NCBI RefSeq assembly: GCF_000760515.2
Contig: NW_013546400.1
Coordinates: 37,559-101,558 of the forward strand
Direction: 5' to 3'
Length of the DNA stretch: 64,000 nt
DNA from: Mitosporidium daphniae
Lineage: Eukaryota; Microsporidia
The translations under genes and the position numbers were made by a program. The notes under the pieces were generated by a model. It saw nothing but the letters and a program-made list of their open reading frames with translations, did no database searches and was not told where the DNA came from. Positions 9,073 to 19,054 of this stretch are shown here, in pieces (position 1 is the first letter of the stretch; each line of letters opens with the position of its first letter).

Positions 9073-11211
9073 CTAGGAAGAGGCAAAGCGGCGTTCGCCG
9101 CTAATCGAAGACCGTGCAAACTTCTTACGCTCATTGGCATCGAGGAACTGCTTACGTAACCTTATGCTTTTAGGTGTAACCTCGATCATTTCGTCATCTA
9201 GGTGCAAAAATTTAAAGTCAACAATACCTGCAACATACGCAATAAAGTCTTCAAGCGAGAAAGCTCTCGGCGGGGCCAGACGAATGGCCTCATCTTTGCT
9301 GATGGCGCGGTAGTTTGAGGTGGTCTTTGTCTTTGCAGGATTGACATCAATATCGTGGGACCGGCTGCATTCGCCAATCACCATTCCAGGATATACGGGC
9401 TTTCCTGGGCCTACAAAAAGCGTGCCCCGGCCTTCGAGCTCTCCAAGAGCAAAGGAAGTGGTGATGCCCTCAGCCATGGAAATCAGGGCACCCTTCCTGG
9501 CGCACTCAATGCGCCCCTTAAACGGCTCATAACCGGAAAAGGTGTGGTTTATAACACCTGTTCCGTGAGTATCATTCTTGAATTCCGAATGGTAGCCAAG
9601 AAGGCCCCGCGTAGGGATCTTGAAGATCAGGCGGGACTTTCCAAGTGCTTCTGAAACCCGGAGCAACTCGCCTTTACGTCGAGTGAGCTTATCGATGATG
9701 ACACCTGTGTACTGTTCATCCAAGTCGATAGTAATTTCCTCAACGGGCTCTAGCTTGACCTCCCCCCCATCTGAATGTTGTTCAGTCTTGAGGAGAACCT
9801 TTGGCGGTGAAATAGAAAATTCAAGCCCTTCTCGCCGCATTGTTTCTATAAGGATGGCAAGATGAAGCTCCCCTCGCCCATAAACCTCGACAAAGTCCGT
9901 GTTGGCGGAAGAAGAGCCCGTAGAGACCACATTAAGTGCCACATTTGTTTCGGCCTCTTTGCGAAGACGCTCTGCCAACTGCTGGCAAGTCGCTGCCCGT
10001 CCTTCTCTTCCGGCTAGTGGTGAAGAATTTGACGAGAATAGAATTGAAAGCGTTGGTGGATCGATTGGATCCCACGGAAGAGCTTCTGTGACCTCTGGTG
10101 CACAAATGGTACTGTTGACGGTAGCAGTGCAGACACCGGAAATGGAAATGATGTCCCCGGCTGCCGCCTCTTCAATAGGCACCTGAGAAAGCCCCCGACG
10201 GATAAAGAGGCGAACTACGCGGGCTTCCTCTGTGGAGTTTGGCTTGGAGGCCTCTGGCGTGATCACTTTGATACGGTCATTAAGACGAACCGTGCCATGC
10301 TCCACTTTGCCAAGGAAACATTTTCCCACATATGCTCCAGATTCGATGTTGTTCACCAACATCGAGAACGGCCGAGATCGGTCTCCCAAAGGAGGGGGCA
10401 CATGTTCGATGATCTTTTTGAAGAGGATCTCCATTGATGACGGCCCATGCTTCCCAAAAAGCCTCTCCTTCAAATATGCAGATCGTGCTGAAAAGTCCAT
10501 TGCCGGGGTATTCTTGATGGCTTCTAATAGAATGGAGGATGGATTGATCTCGGTTGCCCATCCCTCCTTTGCAGAGGCAAACAAAATCGGATATGCCATT
10601 TGCTTTTCGTTTGCGCCCAACATGCAAAAGAGATCCAGAATATCCGAGTCAACCTGGTCCGTGCGAGATGTTTCTCGATCGACCTTATTGACCACCACGA
10701 TTGGCGCCAGACCGCGACGCAGTGCTTTGGAAAGCACAAACTTTGTTTGAGCCATTGGACCTTCGGTAGCATCAACCACCAGAGCCACACCATCTACCAT
10801 CCCAAGAACGCGCTCCACCTCACCGCCAAAATCGGCATGCCCCGGCGTGTCGACAATATTGATGCGGTAGCCCTGATACTGCACACTGGTACTCTTTGAA
10901 AGGATTGTTATTCGACGCTCTTTTTCCAACACATTTGAATCCATGCTGAGAATTCCATCTCCGTCTTCGCTGGCAGTGCCATTGGAAGAAGCGAGGGAGT
11001 AAAGAGCCCCGCTCTGCTTAAGAAGGCAGTCCACCAAGGTGGTTTTTCCATGATCCACGTGTGCGATTATGGCTAGATTTCTGATTTTGCTTTGATCTAC
11101 AATGAACGATGACGATTCACAAGAGGATGTTGAAAAAAACCGCCCCACACGAACATGCTGCAATGGAGGTGCATGCGGAGCAATTCTAAACACCCGCCTA
11201 GCTTTAAACAT
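9073..11211 (-). CDS. TypA/BipA-family translational GTPase with mitochondrial presequence
   Basis: Elongation-factor-like GTPase acting on bacterial-type ribosomes. 712 residues, intronless. Start at ATG 11211; upstream in-frame codons are non-ATG. Residues 1-30 are rich in Arg/Ser and lack acids, ending RFFSTS, a typical matrix-targeting presequence. G motifs: AHVDHGKT (51-58), DTPGHAD, NKVD, SAKEG. TypA-specific blocks: [14 protein letters not shown], the domain IV-V region [29 protein letters not shown] and the C-terminal [19 protein letters not shown]. This separates it from EF-G and LepA/GUF1. Presumably assists the mitochondrial ribosome, fitting uL6m and uS5m in this window. Confidence 0.92.
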   Translation of the reverse strand: MFKARRVFRIAPHAPPLQHVRVGRFFSTSSCESSSFIVDQSKIRNLAIIAHVDHGKTTLVDCLLKQSGALYSLASSNGTASEDGDGILSMDSNVLEKERRITILSKSTSVQYQGYRINIVDTPGHADFGGEVERVLGMVDGVALVVDATEGPMAQTKFVLSKALRRGLAPIVVVNKVDRETSRTDQVDSDILDLFCMLGANEKQMAYPILFASAKEGWATEINPSSILLEAIKNTPAMDFSARSAYLKERLFGKHGPSSMEILFKKIIEHVPPPLGDRSRPFSMLVNNIESGAYVGKCFLGKVEHGTVRLNDRIKVITPEASKPNSTEEARVVRLFIRRGLSQVPIEEAAAGDIISISGVCTATVNSTICAPEVTEALPWDPIDPPTLSILFSSNSSPLAGREGRAATCQQLAERLRKEAETNVALNVVSTGSSSANTDFVEVYGRGELHLAILIETMRREGLEFSISPPKVLLKTEQHSDGGEVKLEPVEEITIDLDEQYTGVIIDKLTRRKGELLRVSEALGKSRLIFKIPTRGLLGYHSEFKNDTHGTGVINHTFSGYEPFKGRIECARKGALISMAEGITTSFALGELEGRGTLFVGPGKPVYPGMVIGECSRSHDIDVNPAKTKTTSNYRAISKDEAIRLAPPRAFSLEDFIAYVAGIVDFKFLHLDDEMIEVTPKSIRLRKQFLDANERKKFARSSISGERRFASS

Positions 11212-11475
11212 GCAGCGACAATAAAATTTCAACCAAATTAAACGGCATTATTGCAACATTTAAATTTTATCCCTTCAATGCGCTGACAGACACATGTTTC
11301 AACGCATTGACATGCATGTTTCTTGCCTGCTAGTCTGGCCAATTACTTTGATCAACTGACTGCATCAGTGGATTGCATCAACATGCTTTCCGAAAAAGGG
11401 AGCAGTAGATCGCCAAATTAAACTGCTTCAATGTTCATTCTGTCACCATGCATTTTTACCAGTGAGCCGGTATTC

Positions 11476-12093
11476 TCATTGCGAGCTTTCCAATACCAGG
11501 TCAATGCAAAAATTTTCTGCATTTTCAGATGGCCCCAAAAAGGCTGACCAGGCGCTTTTGCTGCTATTTTCACCACGCTCATCATAAACTGTATGCCAAG
11601 GGGCAACAGGCGACAGTAGCGACTCCATGTTTATTTCTCTATTGGCGTCCTCACTTTTAAGCTTGACGACCACATAAAACGTCGTTGCCAACGGAGATTC
11701 TTTGTCTTTGTATCCCGTATCAAGCACTTTCAAAATCAATGTTTGCAACTTGGTTTTTACAGAGAGGAACTCTTTCTCTACAAGAGGAGCCGTCGGTGAT
11801 CCGAACGATTTAATGAGCAATGAAAGCCTCTCCAAAGGCTCTTTTGCTTCCTTCGTACATTGGACAATGGTGAACGCGGACATTGAATTCGATTTCATCA
11901 GTCCCCCAATTGAGGCAAGCAGGGTTTGCAGATATCCGCACAGCACAGAATGTCTGCATCTCCACACGGGTGTGTCAAAGGACGTGGATTGCGCAAAGAA
12001 CGAACTTGGATAGATGGATCTCGAATATAAAAAGCAGTGTAACGACGCTTCAATGAACTCCATCAACATGGCAAAGGGAGCAGCGTGTTCCAT
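11476..12093 (-). CDS. REV7: HORMA-domain protein REV7/MAD2L2
   Basis: Accessory subunit of translesion DNA polymerase zeta. 205 residues (human 211), intronless. The HORMA fold is visible from MLMEFIEASLHCFLYSRSIYP (human FLEVAVHLILYVREVYP), through CRHSVLCGYLQTLL, ERLSLLIKSF, to the safety-belt segment SPLATTFYVVVKL and APWHTVYDE (human FPWILADE). Natural C-terminus matches the length of the family, so I did not invoke a further intron. Mad2 is less likely because the C-terminal block resembles REV7. Confidence 0.85.
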   Translation of the reverse strand: MEHAAPFAMLMEFIEASLHCFLYSRSIYPSSFFAQSTSFDTPVWRCRHSVLCGYLQTLLASIGGLMKSNSMSAFTIVQCTKEAKEPLERLSLLIKSFGSPTAPLVEKEFLSVKTKLQTLILKVLDTGYKDKESPLATTFYVVVKLKSEDANREINMESLLSPVAPWHTVYDERGENSSKSAWSAFLGPSENAENFCIDLVLESSQ

Positions 12094-12246
12094 GATTTCC
12101 AGTAAAATTGTAAATTAAAATTAATTTGCAAAGCCAACAAAGTACCGGAGCATGTTGACTGACCAAAGATCAAGAACGCATCCCTACAATGGCATTCAAT
12201 GTGCCTGAATATTGCTATGTTTGTTGTGATGCTTTAATAAATACAG

Positions 12247-12483
12247 CTACTTGGAATACTCCTCGCTTTGAATCCACACCGAATACAGCATCTTAACAAT
12301 AATCGATAAAGGAATAGAACATCGCGGCTTTTTCTGCTGCTCAATTAGAAGATTATACAGTCGAGGATAGTTATCAGGCTGAAAAGCCTCCCTCAATTTT
12401 GAGTCGTCGATGGTTGATCCTCCAGCATGTTCAGCAATGCGCTGTGGCGGGCCATAACAGCCCAGTTCCGTGGTTAGGGTCAT
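12247..12483 (-). CDS. Small conserved-looking protein of unknown function
   Basis: 78 residues starting at ATG 12483. It contains GCYGPPQRIAEHAGGS near the N-terminus and a hydrophobic patch SIPLSIIVKMLYSVW near the C-terminus. I do not recognise the family. Reality is supported by its position: it is divergent from SAM50 with only 36 bp between start codons, sharing one A/T-rich core. Confidence 0.5.
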   Translation of the reverse strand: MTLTTELGCYGPPQRIAEHAGGSTIDDSKLREAFQPDNYPRLYNLLIEQQKKPRCSIPLSIIVKMLYSVWIQSEEYSK

Positions 12484-12519
12484 TTGAAAGGGCAAAGAAA
12501 TTAATTAAAATTCCGGTCC
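12484..12519. promoter_or_regulatory. 36-bp bidirectional promoter (unknown gene / SAM50)
   Basis: Start codons on opposite strands flank a segment containing AAATTAATTAAAATT. Such a short shared spacer implies overlapping core promoters and near-leaderless transcripts; inference from layout. Confidence 0.5.
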
Positions 12520-13908
12520 ATGAATGGAGAGTCACTTGAAATTGGAAAGATTCGCGTCACTGGAGCCGACAGGACAAACCATGCGCTTTTGGTTGAGCTA
12601 TTTGATCCCCTTTTTCAGTGCAAAAGTGTTTCCGAAATAAACGAGGCCATCTCAAATATTGATGGCCAAATGCAGGCCTTTGAAATCACCAAAAAGCCTC
12701 TCAGTGTTTCGCTCGAATTTTCCTCTTCCAACCGTGGACCGAAAGTTCCAGTGAATCTTGTCGTTGCAGTCGATGAGAAGAGCCTAACCGCAAAGACAGG
12801 AACAGAATGGAGGCATAATGAAATAACCATGGTAGGACCTCTAGCTTGTTTATAATAAGAATGCTGGATGCTCCATCCATAATGTCTTTGGAAAGGGGGA
12901 AAAGATCGATGCAAGCTTTGATCTGGGCAAAGAGTACACGTCCCCATTCAATGTATGTCAACACCTCATAATTGCTAGTTTACATTTTCAAAGAACTTGT
13001 TTTTTGATCGAAACATTCAGTTTCGCACTTTTCTCTTTTCTTCAACGAACGAAAGAGAAAATCATCTGGTCAAAGAACACCATCGCTTTTGCCATCGAAG
13101 CTCCTTTTCCGTAATTTGGTCTTTTTCAACTAATTTATTAGTGGATCAAAGGCAGCTTCTCTCACATTTTCTCGTTTGGGTCTGTAGAAAGAACGCTCTC
13201 CGCCCCGGTCATCACAGAAGATGCAATATCTTCTTTCAAGTCATCTATTGGTTACCTATTTAAATACGACACCCGCAACGATCCTCTTCTTCCCTCGTAT
13301 GGGAAATATTTCCACGCATCCTCGGAATGCAGTTTACTTGACCAGCATAGCGGCCTTACAGTGAAAAACGAACTGTCATCCCAGTTTCACTTCCCTGTAT
13401 GGTCTAATCCGAATTTAGTAGGTCTATCCAATTTATTTAGATACTATCTCTTGGTGGCTGCTTTGGATTGATCTTTCCCTCACATGTTCCTCAAAACACG
13501 CTTTCGTTTATTGATGATAAATTTTTTTTAGGTGGACCCACCTCGGTCAGGCTTTTTCCTTTGAGGAGCTTGGGACCGCAAATCACAATGCCAGAGCCCC
13601 CTGGGAAAATATCTACCGGTGGTGATCTTTCCGCTGCATTTGGAGTTTCTTTCTCCTTTCCAATAGTGTCTGATCTCGAGTCCATCGTTCGGGGTCACAT
13701 TTGGACAAATTTCGGGCATTTGTCAAACTACCATTGGAGAGGAGAAAACCTTTCAGGAATAAGTTTTGGTTCTGGCATCATCTTTAAGATCTTTAACATT
13801 GCCAGGTTGGAGGCAAACTTTGGCTGGCGCTTCACTGCAGATAAAAGGGAGAGCCTCTCTTCTTCCTTTGTGGGCCCTTCACTTGGAATTAGCACCGAAT
13901 TTCTGTGA
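12520..13908 (+). CDS. SAM50: Mitochondrial outer-membrane beta-barrel assembly protein Sam50/Tob55, with an apparent frameshift
   Basis: Omp85-family core of the SAM complex inserting beta-barrels. Exons 12520-12831, 12860-12953, 12980-13110, 13142-13417, 13441-13908 (introns 28, 26, 31, 23 nt). An N-terminal POTRA-like region leads to the barrel: HNVFGKGEK, FKYDTRNDPLLPSYG (family YDTRDNPLLP), DDKFFLGGPTSVRLFPLRSLGPQ (L6 loop; the usual VRGF is VRLF) and a final barrel strand ending SLGISTEFL. In exon 2 the frame shifts by one base at GGGGGAAAAA (12895-12904): HNVFGKGEK reads in one frame and IDASFDLGKEY in the next. An assembly indel is the simplest cause, so I do not call it a pseudogene. 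Confidence 0.85.
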
Positions 13909-14130
13909 TTAAATTAATAGTTCGCACCTGCAAAGATACGCACTACGCTCCAATCATTTTCTGTCATTTGGACTCTCGCTCGCTTCCTCCCCTTATGTGC
14001 ACAAACAGTTGCAAGGATTTGTCGAGATTTTAATTAATTAATTAAAAAGAACGGTACACGTTTTACAAAGGAGAAGTCACCATTGCGGGCGGAGACAAAT
14101 TGATGGAGTTTATTTATCTAGAAGGAGTTA

Positions 14131-14943
14131 TTAGAGACCCGCGAGGAAAGCGATGAGCAATAAGGTTCCTGTCAAAAAAGAGGAAACGAATGCATGGGAG
14201 GCGTCACTTTCTCTGCTCTTAATTTGACCAAGCCCTTTAGGACCGGGAGCATCCTTAACTTTGCTCTTGGCACACTGGTCGATTGTGACGACTTTGTAGC
14301 CCTTCTCAAGAACATATTCAATGACATTTTCCGTGGCTGATGCGGAAGACGCGAGATAATCGCGCTGGACGGAAATGAAACCACCCTTGGTATTCGGCGA
14401 CATTTTGTCAAGGGTTTGTTTATAGACACCGAGAATATCATCCTTGGAATAATCATAGGAGTCGATATTATACGTTGAAATGATATATCCTTTTGAGATG
14501 ATTTTTTGCAGCTGCTCGATGCCGAGATCTTTGTATTTCGGAATTCGCAGATAAACAGGTTTATATCCGACCACCTGTTTGATGATATCTGCACGAGCGG
14601 AAATCTCATCTAACAAATCTTCATCGCTGATGCCATTGAGTTCGAAATCCTCTTCAAGCGACAATCCAATTAGATGGCCCTCTTCAGCTGCACGCTGCAA
14701 GTTAGCTACAATTGCTGCTTCATTGAGAAAAGTGACTACTGGATGAAATGTGGCTTTAACGTTAAGATTCCTCAATGCATCGAGGATATCTCCAGTGTAA
14801 AGACTTGGCCCCTGGTCAAATGTGAACGCAAAATATCCAGAAGGGCAGAGATTAACTACAGGATCTCTTGATGGGAGGGGAGCAGCAACTGCGCTTTGAT
14901 AAAGAGCAAATGCCGAGATTAATGAGAGGGCTTTGAACTTCAT
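14131..14943 (-). CDS. Degenerate polysaccharide-deacetylase (NodB) protein, GPI-anchored
   Basis: Secreted chitin-deacetylase relative, probably without activity. 270 residues from ATG 14943, whose first 20 residues (MKFKALSLISAFALYQSAVA) form a signal peptide; an upstream in-frame ATG at 15000 would bury it. The NodB scaffold is clear, but key residues changed: TFDQGPS replaces TFDDGPS (metal Asp lost), the H-S/T-x3-H metal motif is LIGLSLEEDF with neither His, and the distal LQHD motif is VQRD. DSYD (family DTKDW) persists. The C-terminus ends in a polar region followed by SSFLTGTLLLIAFLAGL, a GPI-attachment tail. Perhaps a chitin-binding or structural wall protein. Compare the intact homologue at 43010. 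Confidence 0.85.
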   Translation of the reverse strand: MKFKALSLISAFALYQSAVAAPLPSRDPVVNLCPSGYFAFTFDQGPSLYTGDILDALRNLNVKATFHPVVTFLNEAAIVANLQRAAEEGHLIGLSLEEDFELNGISDEDLLDEISARADIIKQVVGYKPVYLRIPKYKDLGIEQLQKIISKGYIISTYNIDSYDYSKDDILGVYKQTLDKMSPNTKGGFISVQRDYLASSASATENVIEYVLEKGYKVVTIDQCAKSKVKDAPGPKGLGQIKSRESDASHAFVSSFLTGTLLLIAFLAGL

Positions 14944-15271
14944 TATTTTGAGAAAGAGCCGAGAAAAATTGTTTATACATATCGTCTGTGTTGTATACAT
15001 ATACCATCTAATCTGTATCCAAGCATCTGATTTATTGATAAACTAAAGGGGTTGTTATGCGATTTTCCCAACCTTTCATACCATCGCCATCACAATATCA
15101 ATCAAAACAACAAAAAGTCAACATTTTAATAAAAAAATCGTAAATAAATAAATATTCTCAGAGGGAATTTAATAAATTTGGACTTCAATTTATTAAAATT
15201 CAATTCAAATTGGACAGGGCTGGACTAGATGAAAGGGCAATCTATCATCGTAATATGCAATATAAAACTCT
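14944..15271. other. A/T-rich intergenic region
   Basis: No coding or RNA gene seen. Contains several short poly-A/T and TAAATAAA-like stretches that could serve as 3' processing signals for CNOT9 and promoter elements for the deacetylase-like gene. Confidence 0.4.
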
Positions 15272-16135
15272 CTAGATTTGAGCATCAAGATTGGAAAGCA
15301 ATTGAACAAGACATTTTTTGGTAATGGCGTCGTCTGAAATTAATGGGGCAAATGAATTCGTGCGGAGTGGTTCTGGAAGGCACTGCTTCAACGCATCTTT
15401 GGCCCTAATTAGACAATAAAAACCAAACTTTTACTTTGGATTTTCTGATAGCCGTAAATAACATCTAACAACGTGCTTCAGTAGACGAGTCGATGGCATT
15501 TCCACAAGTTGGACCGTTATGACATTTAGTACAGATATTAGCAGGTACAGGTGGTCATAGGACTGGCAAAGAAAAGATAGGCCATACTCGTCCAAGAGAG
15601 TTTTTTGAATGATGAAGATAGCAACTGTCTTGCAAAGCTCATTTCCGGTCTCCATAATTCGCAAACAGATCGGAATGGCCTCCGTGTTAATAAGGAACTT
15701 AATAACATCCGAAGAGTCGTGCTTTACCAATGCTCCAATGATACCAAGCGACGTCAGTCGCAAATACTCGAATGGACGCGACCGAGAGGTCGAAGACAGA
15801 ATCGGATATAAATAGAGTGGCAGTTGGGCCTGGATAAATTTTATTCTTGTTTCTGAATGAGAAGCAAGACATTGCATCAGGGCAAGCGCGTTACAAACGC
15901 GGGTCGATATTGCTGCTGCAAGGGTTGACTGATTCAAAAGGGGGTATATCGATATAACCTCAAAAAGGAGAACCGAAACCACAGCCGGGTTCGACCAGAG
16001 GAGAAATGGAAGGGGTTCATATGACTCCCGTATCTTGCTCAACTCTAAGAGGGAGTGATCTCGCTCCTTTGGGGCTATGAGCGACGAAATTAGAGATGAA
16101 ACTTTTGATTCAGAAATTACGCTAGGGGAGGACAT
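15272..16135 (-). CDS. CAF40: CCR4-NOT complex subunit CNOT9 (Caf40/Rcd1)
   Basis: Armadillo-repeat scaffold of the CCR4-NOT deadenylase. Exons 15435-16135 and 15272-15404 with a 30-nt intron; 277 residues. Conserved blocks: FLLWSNPAVVSVLLFEVI (family AWHSFGTIAALLQEIV position), VCNALALMQCLASH, FEYLRLTSLGIIGALVK, FIIQKTLLDEYGLSFLC, LLKHVVRCYLRLSENPK and, after splicing, AKDALKQCLPEPL. Start is ATG 16135. CAF1, the catalytic partner, is at 45617. Confidence 0.95.
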
Positions 16136-16209
16136 CAAAAACTGAAAATTAAAATTTGAATGTTCAAATTGGAAGTCGAGCTGTTGGGGGTTACAAAAAG
16201 GACTGCCTC

Positions 16210-16223
16210 AACCCTAACCCTCG
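16210..16223 (-). promoter_or_regulatory. Double TTAGGG element upstream of CNOT9
   Basis: AACCCTAACCCTCG on the plus strand, i.e. two telomere-type repeats reading toward CNOT9, 75-88 bp upstream of its start and in the 131-bp gap to uL6m. Confidence 0.35.
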
Positions 16224-16266
16224 TTTACAAGGCGACAGTTGGTCAAAGAGATCATTTATTGTGCAG

Positions 16267-17031
16267 CTATTTTTTGTTGATGACCTTCAACTTTATGGTT
16301 TCGTCATTTACAAAAATCCCTTTTCCCTTGTATGGTTCTGGCTTACGAATTGACCGAAGTTTGGCCGCAAAAATATGAAGCTGCTGCTTATCCACGCCTT
16401 TCATCTCGATTCTAGTGGGCGAGGTGCAACCTGCAGAAATGCCGGCAGGTATTGGTATTTGTGTGAAATGAGAATATCCAACCTTTAGAATAATTGAATT
16501 GTTTTCGATTCTTGCTTTGTATCCAATTCCAACCAGCCGTAAGATGACCTTATGCCCCTATAAAATGAGTGTTTGGAAAATAACCTCTGTGATTCCGATG
16601 GCAAAATTGGACAGGAGCTTTTGCGTAGTTCCCCACATGGACTTTACAAATTTTTCTTGGTATTTCGTCACCTTTTGTCCAGAGAGAGATCTGTCAAGAT
16701 CCAGAGACACAAAAAGCTCTTGTTCGCGTGAAGAGTCGGTGGAAAGTGTATCTGCACTTGCAGCTAGAGTAGGATCCGAATTTGTGTTCAACTTGTGACT
16801 AACGACCAGTCCTTTTACTATTGGGAAGGACACAGCACCAAGAGGGCCGTCCATTCTTACCAAGGTAGCATACTCGGTGCGCTTGAAAGTTTTAGAAGAG
16901 TCGTCAATAATGGGAGAAATCTCGATCTTAACACTGGCGTCAACCAAAATTGGCTGCTTCCCAATAAATGAGTATAACCGTCGGAACCTTAACAAAGAAG
17001 ATGCACAACTTGGCTTTGGTAAGAAGGTCAT
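16267..17031 (-). CDS. MRPL6: Mitochondrial ribosomal protein uL6m
   Basis: Large-subunit protein of the mitochondrial ribosome. Exons 16585-17031 and 16267-16557, 27-nt intron; 245 residues. The bacterial-type L6 pattern is clear: MDGPLGAVSFPI, KSMWGTTQKLLSNFAIGITEG across the splice, VILRLVGIGYKARIE, VGYSHFTQIPIPAGI, IEMKGVDKQQLHIFAAKLR and the signature RKPEPYKGKGIFV. The N-terminal 40 residues are basic and Ser-rich, consistent with import into mitochondria. It implies mitochondrial translation in this organism. Confidence 0.93.
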
Positions 17032-17618
17032 GCCCCCAAAACTAAAATTTAAATTTGAAATTTGCCTAATCGGTACAGCTTTGCAAGCATGTTATACCAT
17101 GCCATCCCACTAGCTACATAGCCTGCTGCTGGATGTTTTAATTGATTCTGTCTTATAACCACAGTATCTTTATGAAATTTAATAACCATTTTTTGTTTAT
17201 CTAAAATGCCATTTAATCATTAAGAGTCTAGACTAATGCCGCAATGTTAATGTGGACCAAATATACACGCGTCATTGTGATTTACGTCATCGATACCCTG
17301 TAGGTATTCATTGATCTCAAGTTTAAGCTTCAGAGAGTTTTAGAAAGAGCCTCTATTTGATAAGCAGTCTGTTTGATCGGGTTAAATTGATAACCTTTTC
17401 AGTGACCTTTTAACGCACTATTTCGACAACACGCAGCCAAGATAGGAAAATTGGCCGGTAGTGTGTCTGGTAGTAATCAAATGAACCTCTTTTGGAGGCT
17501 CGACTCGTCTGGTAGACATGACATATTAAAGAGCCGTCTGAAATTTGCTTGTTGGTGTTTCCTCAAAGTTTGGGTCGTTGGTGCATGTTCAAACAGCAAA
17601 TAAACACCAGGCGGAGCA
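17032..17618. other. 587-bp gap without supported gene
   Basis: Lies between the 3' end of RPC6 and the 5' end of uL6m, both on the minus strand. No open frame with motifs and no tRNA-like or 5S-like element was found. Confidence 0.4.
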
Positions 17619-18699
17619 TTAAAAATCAAACCATTTATTAAAATATTCACATTTGTATGGAGTAATTGGCCCCTCGATAGAACACGAAAACGAGACCTAA
17701 ATTGTAAAATGGCGAATCAATAGTTGATTGTATACCGGACACGAAAAGCAAGGCAACTTGGACAGAGGATTTTCCAGAGAAAACGGCCTTAGAACTTTGT
17801 ACAAGTAATCGATATCTCCATCCTCAGAGGTGCTTCCAATGGTTTTTTCAATCCTTCCTGAATAAATTAGGGTATCTAGAATGTTTGAGATATCCTCAAT
17901 CGACAATTCAATGTTAGATATTCCAGAATTGCTAATAAACAAATGGATTTCATCCAAAGATGCATATCCATCATAATTAGAGGGGAAAACCACAGAGGGA
18001 TCCTTGGGAACAGACTACAAATTAGACCCCAAAATCAGACTACCTTGGAGGCGATAAATTTGAACGACGCTTTGCAGAGGCCCTCTATAAATTCCGAGTC
18101 AAGTTCATTGTCGCTGAACCAAGGACCACCTGTGACATCTACCGATGGTTCAATATCAAATAGCATGTATACTTTTTTTGTTGTGTTCTACAATTAGAGC
18201 AGGCTCGAACCTTAATCGACTTGATGGACTTTACAAGCTTTTTTGACTCTAAAGCCTTTAGGATCTTTGTTAATACGTTCTGATGCAGATTCGTCTTCAT
18301 CTTGAGGTCTTTGATCCAAATTCCTACAAAAACATCATAGTCGGTACCTTTGTTTCCAGAAGACTTGATTGTATGATAAGTGATTTTTTCTTCCGAGGAT
18401 AGTTCGGAAACCCTATATGCGTTAGATAAAAATGTACAGCGAATATTCGGCAATATCTATGAACTTGTATCGCAAATGTGCGCCATGCTTGTGGAATTGG
18501 ATGACGCCCTAAAGTAAGGAATCACAAATACTTTAGAGGAAAGGGAATTGATCAGCTCAGCGACGTTTGCAATGGTCCATGTTGGAAATTCGGCAAATAT
18601 ATCGTCGTCGCCGATGCCCTAGAATAAAAATGCGGCCCATACATTGGGACACTTGACTCCGAGCTCGAATAGTAGTTTCTCATTTGTGGACAAGTCCAT
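17619..18699 (-). CDS. RPC34: RNA polymerase III subunit RPC6 (RPC34/POLR3F), eight exons
   Basis: Winged-helix subunit of the RPC62/RPC34/RPC31 initiation subcomplex. Exons: 18643-18699, 18532-18618, 18438-18508, 18348-18412, 18211-18323, 18044-18187, 17736-18014, 17619-17696; introns 24, 23, 25, 24, 23, 29 and 39 nt. The spliced 297-residue product has NKGIWIKDLKMKTNL (human NKGIWSRDIRYKSNL), KILKALESKKLVKSIKS, KKVYMLFDIEPS, VTGGPWFSDNELDSEFIE, ELSIEDISNILDTLIYSGRIE and the C-terminal iron-sulfur pattern PCFSCPV ... C ... C ... W-DF. Every splice keeps frame and restores a family motif, so this gene is the best calibration for short introns here. Confidence 0.95.
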
Positions 18700-19054
18700 T
18701 GAAAAAACCGTAATCCCATAATTGAAATTTTGGGTTGAACATTTAAATTTACAAATCAGGCGCGACATTTTATCTTTGCGCATGGGTAATCTCTATCAGT
18801 GACGTTTTAACGGAGGTGAGATTATTGCTAGTTGAAAACTACCCCAATGCCCCGCTCTATGGCTTGCCATAGGGCAATTTTTGGAGGATTGTTTTGCCAA
18901 TCCATCACCTCAGTAATGATAAAACGATGTAGTTTCCGACCCGACAAAACGATATAGTTTACCAGTCAATAAAAGCATATAGCGTTATAAGCCAGCATCC
19001 CAAATTTGCGTTTCTATTATGGTTCGGTGCAGCCGTTTTTCCGTTTATTATTAA
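18700..19054. other. Gap with a short direct repeat
   Basis: No gene seen. Two near-identical 15-mers AAAACGATRTAGTTT lie at 18921-18935 and 18946-18960, 25 bp apart. Their function is unknown. Confidence 0.4.

Noticed and set aside
10232-10750. 172-codon plus-strand frame opposite the TypA/BipA gene
   Set aside because: Antisense shadow of a conserved GTPase; no recognisable domain.
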